Origin: Planctomycetota bacterium
GTDB lineage: Bacteria; Planctomycetota; UBA1135; GCA-002686595
Direction: 5' to 3'
NCBI GenBank assembly: GCA_016712565.1
Contig: JADJQU010000006.1
Location: 186,001 to 250,000, forward strand
DNA length: 64,000 nt
How positions within the stretch are numbered: position 1 is the stretch's first letter; each line of letters begins with the position of its first letter. Made by a program: the position numbers and the translations under genes. A model generated the notes under the pieces. The model worked only from the letters and a program-made list of their open reading frames with translations. It was not told where the DNA came from and searched no databases. Of the stretch, positions 57,889 to 64,000 are shown one piece after another.

Positions 57889-58119
57889 GGTGGAAGTTCT
57901 TTCGTGGTGCGGCGTGTGGCGCCCACGGGGGTCGTTGACACCGAAGTGCATCGGCCGCGGCCCGGAGGGGCCTGGAGCCGAATCCGGGTTTCAAAAGTGT
58001 TGTGGGCCGCCCCTCCACGTGGACGGGGGCCGTGGGCTCTGGTACCAAAGGGTTCGGGCAGAGCCCCCGCGGGCTCTGCGCCCCACCCCGGAGCCCCCCC
58101 CGCGAACCACAGGCGCACA

Positions 58120-59418
58120 ATGGCCCCTTCCCGACACTCGAAGATCCGTGGATCCCCGGCGGTTCCAGGGGGCCCGGGAGCGGGTCGCGGGGGCTGGCGG
58201 GCGCCCCTCTTGATCCTCGTGGCGCTGTGCATGGCCCTGGTGACGGTGGCCGGCGCCAGGCAGGAGGAGACCCATGCCCGGGAGCGCACGCTGCGCTTCC
58301 AGCCCCCGGGTGCCGCGGACTGCGGACTGCGGGCGGGGATCGTCTACCAGCCGGCCGTGGAGCAGGAGCTTTCGCTGGCCCTCGACCTGTACCTGCCGCC
58401 GGGATTCCAGGGGGAGCGGCGATTGCCCGTGGTCGTGTTCGTCAACGGCGTGGGCTATCGCGACCTCAAGGACTGGGGCCAGTACACGAGCTGGGCCCGG
58501 GCCGCCGCCTGCGAGGGGCTCGCCGCGGTCACGTATCAGGCGACGCCCAATCGCGCCGCCGACGACCTCGATGCTCTGATGCGCTATCTGCGGGAGCATC
58601 AGGCCGAGCTCAGCATCGACGCCGAGAACGTGGCCTGGTGGGCCTGCTCCGACAACGTCCAGCGCGCGCTGCCGCTCGCCATGTCGCCCGCCCGCACCTA
58701 CCTGCGCTGCGCGGTGTTCTACTACGGGATGCCGGAGCAGTTGCCCGCGGTGGTGCGTCCGGACCTCGCCATCTGCATCGTCAAGGCGGGCGTGGACACG
58801 CCCGCGTTGAACGAGCGCATCGATCGTTTCGCGCTGCAGGCCGCCGGCGCGAACGTGGACATGACCTACATCGTGCACGCCTCGGCGCGCCACGCCTTCG
58901 ACCTCACCGAGGACTCGGTCCGCACCCGGGACGTGATCCAGGACACGCTCAAGTTCATGCGCCTGCAGCTCTCGCCGGAGCTGCAGAAGGAGGCCGAGGT
59001 GGCGGCCATCGAACGGCGGGCGCGCCTGGCCTACTTCCGTTCGGATTGGGCCGACATGGTGCGCGCCTATGACGAACTGACGCGCATTCGTCCCAACGAC
59101 GGGGAGGCCCATTACCGGCTGGGCTACGCGCGCATCTTCCTCGGCTTGTATCGCGAGGCCGAAGTGGCCTTCCAGCGCGCCGCGGCCCTGGACTTCATGA
59201 AGCACTCGGCGACCTACAACGTCGCCTGTTGCCGCTCCAGGCTGGGGGACATCGACGGAGCCCTGGCGGCCCTGCGTCAGGCGCTCGAGTACGGATTCGA
59301 AAACCGCGCCCTGATCAAGGAGGACCCCGACCTGGCGAATCTGCGGGCCGATCCTCGCTACGGCGAGCTGATGAAGGAGTGGCTGGAGAAGCGCACGAAT
59401 TCGGGCCAGAAGCCGTGA
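58120..59418 (+). CDS. Alpha/beta-hydrolase fused to TPR repeats, atypical nucleophile elbow
   Basis: From ATG 58120, a membrane anchor or signal (LLILVALCMALVTVAGA) leads a 432-residue protein. The alpha/beta-hydrolase part shows DLYLPPGFQGERRLPVVVF, VGYRDLKDWGQYTSWARAAA and AVTYQATPN. At the nucleophile position it has AWWACSDNVQRA, so the Ser remains while the Gly residues of GxSxG are lost. A His lies in ASARHAFDL. The C-terminal ~130 residues are TPR-like (EVAAIERRARLAYFRSDWAD, YRLGYARIFLGLYREAEVAF). Activity is uncertain; it could be an inactive homologue. It overlaps the repair gene by four bases (GTGA). Confidence 0.72.
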   Translation: MAPSRHSKIRGSPAVPGGPGAGRGGWRAPLLILVALCMALVTVAGARQEETHARERTLRFQPPGAADCGLRAGIVYQPAVEQELSLALDLYLPPGFQGERRLPVVVFVNGVGYRDLKDWGQYTSWARAAACEGLAAVTYQATPNRAADDLDALMRYLREHQAELSIDAENVAWWACSDNVQRALPLAMSPARTYLRCAVFYYGMPEQLPAVVRPDLAICIVKAGVDTPALNERIDRFALQAAGANVDMTYIVHASARHAFDLTEDSVRTRDVIQDTLKFMRLQLSPELQKEAEVAAIERRARLAYFRSDWADMVRAYDELTRIRPNDGEAHYRLGYARIFLGLYREAEVAFQRAAALDFMKHSATYNVACCRSRLGDIDGALAALRQALEYGFENRALIKEDPDLANLRADPRYGELMKEWLEKRTNSGQKP

Positions 59419-60665
59419 GTCCCCGGGTGGGCAGGTTCCATGCGGTGTTCGACTCGCCCCTCGGTGAGCTGGCCGTGGCCTGGAGCGAGCGCGGGCTCGT
59501 GGGCGTGCAACTGCCGGAGGGTTCGGCCCGATCGACGGGGGCCAAGCTCGCTCTGAGGGCCGGTTCGAAACCGCTCCCGCCGCCCCCCTGGGTGAAGGAG
59601 GTGATCCGCCATCTGCGCGACCTGGCCGCGGGCGGCGACGTCGAGCCCCTGGACGTGGCGCTGGACGACGGGCACGTGCCCCCGTTCCACGCCCGCGTCT
59701 ACGGGGCCCTGCGCCGCGTGCCCCGGGGCAAGACCTGCACCTACGGCGAACTGGCGCGCCTGGCGGGGCGACCGGCCGCGGCCCGAGCCGTGGGGGCGGC
59801 CATGGGGCGCAATCCCTGGCCCCTGATCGTGCCCTGCCATCGGGTGCTGGCGGCCGGTGATCGCCTGGGCGGGTTCTCCGCGACGGGAGGCGTGCGCCTC
59901 AAGGCCGAACTCCTGCGGGCCGAGTCCCGCGGGCCGAAGGCCGCCGCCCACGCGCGGGCCAAGTCCGCGGCAAAGCCGGAGCAGGGCACCCTGAAGCCCG
60001 CGGCTCGCGCGCGGGTCCTCCCCGTCGATGCGGAGGCGGCCCTGGCCCACCTGCGCCGCGTGGACCCACGGCTCGGCGCCCTGATCGACCGGGTGCCCTA
60101 CACGCTGGATCCCTCGCCGAGGAAGAGCACCTTCGAGGCGCTCCTGCGCACGATCGTCTACCAGCAACTCAACGGCAAGGCCGCCGCGACGATCCATGGG
60201 CGCGTGCTGGCGCTCCTCCCCGATGGGAAAGCCGATGCCGGGGCGCTGCTCGGCGTGTCCCCCGAGCGGCTGCGGAGCGCGGGCCTGTCGCGGGCCAAGA
60301 CGGCGGCCGTGATCGACCTCTCGACGCGCGCCCTGCGAGGAGAACTGCCGGAGTTCCGCGAGCTCGCCACGCTCGACGACGAGACCATCGTCGAACGACT
60401 CACCGTGGTGCGCGGCATCGGGCGCTGGAGCGTGGAGATGCTGCTGCTCTTCTGGCTGCGACGGCCCGACGTCCTGCCCGTGGGCGACTTCGGGGTGCGA
60501 GAGGGCTTCCGTGTCCTGATGGGCCGGCGCGCGCAGCCCTCGCCCGCGGTGCTGGAGCGACACGCGCGCATCTGGAGGCCCTACCGGAGCGTTGCCTCCT
60601 GGTACCTGTGGCGCGCCGTGGACGAAGCCCGAGCCGCCCGGGAGCGCGCTCCGGCCAAGCGCTAG
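59415..60665 (+). CDS. Fused O6-alkylguanine-DNA alkyltransferase (Ogt) and AlkA-type DNA glycosylase
   Basis: GTG at 59415 gives 416 residues. The N-terminal ~175 residues are a methylated-DNA-cysteine methyltransferase: FDSPLGELAVAWSERGLVGVQ, VPRGKTCTYGELARLAG, ARAVGAAMGRNP and the suicidal Cys141 in IVPCHRVLA. A linker leads to an HhH-GPD glycosylase of the 3-methyladenine AlkA type (LRTIVYQQLNGKAA, hairpin VVRGIGRWSVEML, catalytic Asp358 in LPVGDFGVREGF). One chain would repair O6-alkylguanine by direct transfer and excise N-alkylated bases. Unlike Ada-AlkA fusions there is no AraC-type regulator domain. Cotranscribed with the hydrolase gene by overlap. Confidence 0.9.
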   Translation: MSPRVGRFHAVFDSPLGELAVAWSERGLVGVQLPEGSARSTGAKLALRAGSKPLPPPPWVKEVIRHLRDLAAGGDVEPLDVALDDGHVPPFHARVYGALRRVPRGKTCTYGELARLAGRPAAARAVGAAMGRNPWPLIVPCHRVLAAGDRLGGFSATGGVRLKAELLRAESRGPKAAAHARAKSAAKPEQGTLKPAARARVLPVDAEAALAHLRRVDPRLGALIDRVPYTLDPSPRKSTFEALLRTIVYQQLNGKAAATIHGRVLALLPDGKADAGALLGVSPERLRSAGLSRAKTAAVIDLSTRALRGELPEFRELATLDDETIVERLTVVRGIGRWSVEMLLLFWLRRPDVLPVGDFGVREGFRVLMGRRAQPSPAVLERHARIWRPYRSVASWYLWRAVDEARAARERAPAKR

Positions 60666-60694
60666 CCCGCGCAGGCGGGTACGCTGCCGGGCCC

Positions 60695-61306
60695 ATGAAC
60701 CCGGAACCTGTGGACTGGCGGCGGCGCTACGAGGATCGCGACACCCCCTGGGACCTGGGCGGGCCCCATCCGGAATTGGCCGCTCGCCTGGCCCGCGGCG
60801 GTCTCTTGCCCGCCGGTTCCCCGACGCGGGCGGGACAGGGCCCCCGCGCCCTGGTGCCCGGCTGCGGGCGAGGACACGATGCCCTGGCCCTGGCCCGCGC
60901 GGGGTTCCGGGTCACGGCCGTGGACCTGGTGGATGCCACGGGCGGGGTCCTCGGCCGCGAGCTGGAGCAGCTGGGGGGCGAGTTGCGGGTCGAGGACGCC
61001 CTGCGGCACCGCGGGGCCTACGACGTGCTCTTCGAGCACACGTTCTTCTGCGCCCTGGATCCCGAGCAGCGCGGTGCCTGGGGCCTCCTCGCGCGGGAGA
61101 ACCTGGTCCCCGGCGGCAAGCTCTGGGCGTTGGTCTTCCCCGTGGGCAAACCGGCGGCCGAGGGCGGGCCGCCCTTTGCGACGGCGGTGGAGGACCTGGC
61201 GCGGGTGCTCCCCGGCTTCTCGCTGTGCGTGGACGTGCCGGCGGGCGCGCGCGCGCCCAAGCGGAGTTGGGAAGAGCGCTGGGCCGAGTTCGAGCGCCTG
61301 AGCTAG
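60695..61306 (+). CDS. Thiopurine S-methyltransferase-like SAM-dependent methyltransferase
   Basis: The 203-residue protein shows the TPMT-type start WRRRYEDRDTPWDLGGPHPEL, SAM motif RALVPGCGRGHDALALA, FRVTAVDL, and YDVLFEHTFFCALDPEQR. Bacterial members often methylate thiols, selenium or tellurium compounds; the substrate here is unknown. It starts 29 bases after the Ogt-AlkA gene. The 171 bases after it up to the next ATG hold nothing recognised. Confidence 0.82.
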   Translation: MNPEPVDWRRRYEDRDTPWDLGGPHPELAARLARGGLLPAGSPTRAGQGPRALVPGCGRGHDALALARAGFRVTAVDLVDATGGVLGRELEQLGGELRVEDALRHRGAYDVLFEHTFFCALDPEQRGAWGLLARENLVPGGKLWALVFPVGKPAAEGGPPFATAVEDLARVLPGFSLCVDVPAGARAPKRSWEERWAEFERLS

Positions 61307-61477
61307 TCCGTCCAGGGGCAGAGCGACATCGGCCGAGGCCGGACCCGAGGGCACGGCACGGGCGCGTTTCGGGCGCGTTCCGGGATGGGGGCACGATTTT
61401 TCCTGGATTTCGGGCCTCCGGGGCCCCGTGGACCAGTCGTGGTATTGGCGCGCGGCGTCGCGTCGACCCGACCCGAA

Positions 61478-63169
61478 ATGGCACTCACGATCCTGCTCCT
61501 GAGAAGTTGGCTGGCCGTCGGTCTAGGGTGTGGCCCGGCGGTCCCGGGTGCCATGGCGGGTCCGATGCCGGGCTCGGCGCCGCGCGCTGCTTCCCTCCCC
61601 TCGACGTTGGGCACTCCGGTCGAGGCCGGAGCTCCCTCGGGAGATTCTCTCCCTGCCGGGGAGGCGCCCGGGGAGCCCGGCGACCCACCGGACCGGGGCG
61701 CCGAGTCGCCCAAGCCCTCCGAGCGCCGGCGCGCCGCGCGGAACCTGGCCGCCGAGGGCACGGGTGCGGCCTGGCGCCGCCTGTTCCTGCTGCTCGGCGA
61801 TACGGAATCCGAAGTTGCGGACGAGGCCCAGCTCTTGCTCCAGCGACTTGCGGACCCGCTGCTCGTGCAGGAACTGGCGGGCAAGTCGGGCCTCGCCAGT
61901 CGAGAGGCGGGCGTGCGCCGTCGCGCGGCGGAGGCCCTCGGCCGCGTCGCCGCCGCCGTGCCCGTGGCTCCTCTGCTTGCTGCCCTCGACGACCGCGAGC
62001 GCGAGGTGTCGCATCTGGCGGCGTGGTCCATCGAACGGCTGGCCCATGGAAGGAGGCTTCTCGGAGATCTGGATCAGGCGGCCGGTGCCCTGGAACTCGG
62101 GGCCAGGACCCAGCGGGACGGCCTGGCTCGGGCCTCCATGGTGATGGCCTGCGGGGCCCTGATGCTCAAGGCCGAGTCCATGGGGGAGCGTCGCCGGGAG
62201 GAATTTCCGAACCTCCTGCGGCGCGCCCGGGAAGACCGCGATCTCCGCGTGCGCTGCGCGGCGCTGCTGGCGTCCCGGGCACTCCCCGTGCCCTCGGCCC
62301 TGCTCTCCGCCGGCGCCCTGGCTCTCGACGAGGAGCCGGTCGTGCGCCTGGCACGCATCGAACTTCTCGAGGAACTCGCCTGTCGCGAGTCGGCGGCCGC
62401 GCTGATCGAGTCCCTGGCGGCCGAGACCTTCCCGCGGGCCCGCACGGCCATCGTGCGGGCTCTGCAGCGAATGTCCGGGCTCAAGCACCGGGAGGACCCG
62501 CGACCCTGGCGCGACTGGCTCGGGACCCTGCCTCCGGGATGGCGGCCCACGCTCCTGGCCGATGGGGGGGCGGCGGGTCGGGATCGCGCCGATTCCGATG
62601 GGGGCGGCGAGGCGCGCACCCAGGCCAAGACCAACTTCGTGGGCCTGCCCTTGACCTCGCGCCGCGTGTGCTTCGCGATCGACTTCTCCGGTTCCATGTG
62701 GACGCCGATGCCCGACGGCCGGCTGCCCAAGGAGCTGGTGGACGCGCGCCTGCGCAGCACGCTGGAGTCCCTGCCGCCGGACACGCGCTTCAACATCCTG
62801 CCGTTCACCAACGAGGTGCTGCCCTGGCGGCCGAAGGTCGTTCCCGCCACGGCGGGCCACGTGCGCGCCGCGATCGCGGACTTCGAGAACTGCAAGGCCC
62901 GCGGGCGGGGCAACTTCTTCGACGCCGCCCTGTTCGCCCTCGACGATCTCGAGGTGGACACCCTGGTCACCCTCTCCGACGGTGTTCCCACGGGCGGGTT
63001 CCATTCCGACCTCGACCTGATCGTGCCCCTGCTCGTGGCGCGCAACCGGTTCCGCCGCGTGGCCTTCGACACCGTGTTGGTGGACGCTCCGCAAGCCTTC
63101 GCGCGACGCTGGCAGGTGCTGTCCGATGCCACGGGGGGCCGGCTGGTGGGCGTGGAGCGGGCCGAATGA
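61478..63169 (+). CDS. Secreted HEAT-repeat and von Willebrand factor A domain protein
   Basis: The start MALTILLLRSWLAVGLG (61478) acts as signal peptide; the frame upstream has no ribosome site. The 563-residue protein has a Pro-rich spacer, then helical HEAT-like repeats (LFLLLGDTESEVADEAQLLL, VRRRAAEALGRVAAAVPV, REVSHLAAWSIERLAHG) to about residue 350. It ends with a VWFA domain: CFAIDFSGSMWTPM (MIDAS DxSxS, Asp402), FNILPFTNEV and TLVTLSDGVPTGG. The combination suggests a metal-dependent protein-binding scaffold at the cell surface. Partners unknown. Confidence 0.72.
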   Translation: MALTILLLRSWLAVGLGCGPAVPGAMAGPMPGSAPRAASLPSTLGTPVEAGAPSGDSLPAGEAPGEPGDPPDRGAESPKPSERRRAARNLAAEGTGAAWRRLFLLLGDTESEVADEAQLLLQRLADPLLVQELAGKSGLASREAGVRRRAAEALGRVAAAVPVAPLLAALDDREREVSHLAAWSIERLAHGRRLLGDLDQAAGALELGARTQRDGLARASMVMACGALMLKAESMGERRREEFPNLLRRAREDRDLRVRCAALLASRALPVPSALLSAGALALDEEPVVRLARIELLEELACRESAAALIESLAAETFPRARTAIVRALQRMSGLKHREDPRPWRDWLGTLPPGWRPTLLADGGAAGRDRADSDGGGEARTQAKTNFVGLPLTSRRVCFAIDFSGSMWTPMPDGRLPKELVDARLRSTLESLPPDTRFNILPFTNEVLPWRPKVVPATAGHVRAAIADFENCKARGRGNFFDAALFALDDLEVDTLVTLSDGVPTGGFHSDLDLIVPLLVARNRFRRVAFDTVLVDAPQAFARRWQVLSDATGGRLVGVERAE

Positions 63170-63194
63170 GGCTTTGCACGCTAATCTCTCATGG

Positions 63195-64000
63195 ATGAGC
63201 TACGCCTATGCGGTGATTGGATCGGGCAGGCAGGGCGTCGCCCTGGCCTACGACTTGGCACTCCATGGGGAGGCGGACCGCATCGTGCTGGCCGACCAGG
63301 ACGTCGGCGCCGCGGAGCGCGCCGCGGCGCGCCTGCGAAGGCTGTTGCCCTCCTCGCGCTGCGAATTCCAGCCGCGGGTCTGCGACGCCTCGGATGCGAA
63401 CTCGGTGAAGAAGCTCCTGCCGGGGATTCGGACGACGATTTCGGGGGCTCCCTACCGGTTCAATGCCCTGCTTGCCGAATCGGCGGTCGATTGCGGGAGT
63501 TCGTTCTGTGACCTGGGCGGCAACACGGCCGTGGTCCGGCGTGAGCTCGACCTCGACGGCGCGGCCCGGGCGAGGGGCGTCAGCGTGGTGCCCGACTGCG
63601 GTCTCGCGCCCGGCCTTTGCAACCACCTTGCGGCCCACGGACTCGGCCTCCTGCAGGAGGCGCGCGCGGTGCGCATCTTCTGCGGCGGCCTTCCCGAGCG
63701 CCCGGTGGGGCCCCTGGGGTACAAGCTCGTCTTCAGCTTCGAGGGCTTGCTCAACGAGTACTCCGGATTCGGCGAGTGCCTGCGGGCCGGAGAGCCCTGC
63801 CTGGTGCCCGCGCTCACCGAGCAGCAGGACTTGGACTTCGCTCCCCTGGGCCGCCTCGAGGCGGCGGTCACCTCGGGGGGGACCAGCACGTGTCCGAGTT
63901 CCTGGCGGGGCAAGCTGGACGTCTACGAGTACAAGACCCTGCGCTGGCCGGGACATTGGCCGGTCGTGCGCGCCCTGTTCGAGCTCGGTGCCTTCGAGCA
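63195..64000 (+). CDS. Saccharopine dehydrogenase family oxidoreductase, 3' end outside window
   Basis: The frame starts MSYAYAVIGSGRQGVALAYD at ATG 63195 (an NAD-binding GSGRQG loop) and stays open to the window edge, so the C-terminus is missing. Further features are SGAPYRFNALLAESAVDCGSS, CDLGGNTAVVRREL, VVPDCGLAPGLCNHLA and VTSGGTSTCP...YEYKTLRWPGHW, all family hallmarks of saccharopine dehydrogenase-like (LYS9-type) proteins that act on amino-acid-derived imines such as saccharopine or carboxynorspermidine. Exact substrate not determinable. Confidence 0.88.
   Translation, partial: MSYAYAVIGSGRQGVALAYDLALHGEADRIVLADQDVGAAERAAARLRRLLPSSRCEFQPRVCDASDANSVKKLLPGIRTTISGAPYRFNALLAESAVDCGSSFCDLGGNTAVVRRELDLDGAARARGVSVVPDCGLAPGLCNHLAAHGLGLLQEARAVRIFCGGLPERPVGPLGYKLVFSFEGLLNEYSGFGECLRAGEPCLVPALTEQQDLDFAPLGRLEAAVTSGGTSTCPSSWRGKLDVYEYKTLRWPGHWPVVRALFELGAFE

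Noticed and set aside
58120..60665. Hydrolase-TPR and Ogt-AlkA as one fused gene
   Set aside because: They are in different frames with a clear GTGA stop/start overlap, so they are two coupled genes.

Overview
The window is a 64 kb piece of a very GC-rich, Gram-negative bacterial chromosome, most likely from a member of the Planctomycetota. The 16S gene carries the planctomycete-like stretch GGATTAGGCATGCAAGTCGA near its 5' end. Secreted proteins show calcium-binding-type DCNGNGxPDxCD repeats, and one carries a C-terminal domain (around CxAKVNSxGCTPxI) that I associate with planctomycete secreted-protein families. Assignment below phylum is inference. Several conserved genes (glmU, prs, rplY, lpxC-fabZ, an S9 peptidase, an arylsulfotransferase) are broken by single-base indels. 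They cluster in essential genes, which looks more like consensus error in the assembly than gene decay.

Layout. 1-3.4 kb: two arylsulfotransferase-like genes in tandem, separated by a 182-bp near-palindromic element. 3.4-12.3 kb: a GYF_2 membrane protein, a large membrane Ser/Thr kinase, a reverse-strand group (unknown membrane protein, phosphatidylserine decarboxylase, carboxymuconolactone-decarboxylase-like protein) and an acyl-CoA dehydrogenase. 12.3-29.6 kb: a dense housekeeping block, glmU-prs-rplY, terminator, pth-rpsF-rpsR-rplI, terminator, dnaB-bamA, lpxD-lpxC/fabZ-lpxA-oxidoreductase, ileS. 30.4-31.8 kb: a LysM/L,D-transpeptidase. 32.1-37.9 kb: a complete rRNA operon (promoter, 16S, tRNA-Ile, tRNA-Ala, 23S, 5S, terminator).

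38-64 kb is accessory and envelope-oriented: a barrel-like lipoprotein, a beta-helix protein, a DUF2238-like membrane protein, a DUF1080 protein, a secreted family protein, a peptide-utilisation group (S9 peptidase, DUF1579-like lipoprotein, M2 peptidase, POT transporter, X-Pro dipeptidase), a second near-palindromic element, acetyltransferase-type ORFs, a PhnD-like binding protein, a pseudopilin, an alpha/beta-hydrolase-TPR protein, a DNA alkylation repair fusion (Ogt plus AlkA), a TPMT-like methyltransferase, a HEAT-VWA protein and the start of a saccharopine-dehydrogenase-family gene.

How it fits together. bamA-lpxD-lpxC/fabZ-lpxA argues for a true lipid-A-containing outer membrane. GlmU supplies UDP-GlcNAc for both peptidoglycan and lipid A, and the L,D-transpeptidase is consistent with a peptidoglycan wall. 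The peptidases, peptide transporter and dipeptidase form a plausible route from extracellular protein to amino acids. The most unusual items are the two ~180-bp CTAG-bounded palindromes, each starting exactly on the stop codon of a gene that reads into it; the GXHH-type isoleucyl-tRNA synthetase; and the Ogt-AlkA fusion.
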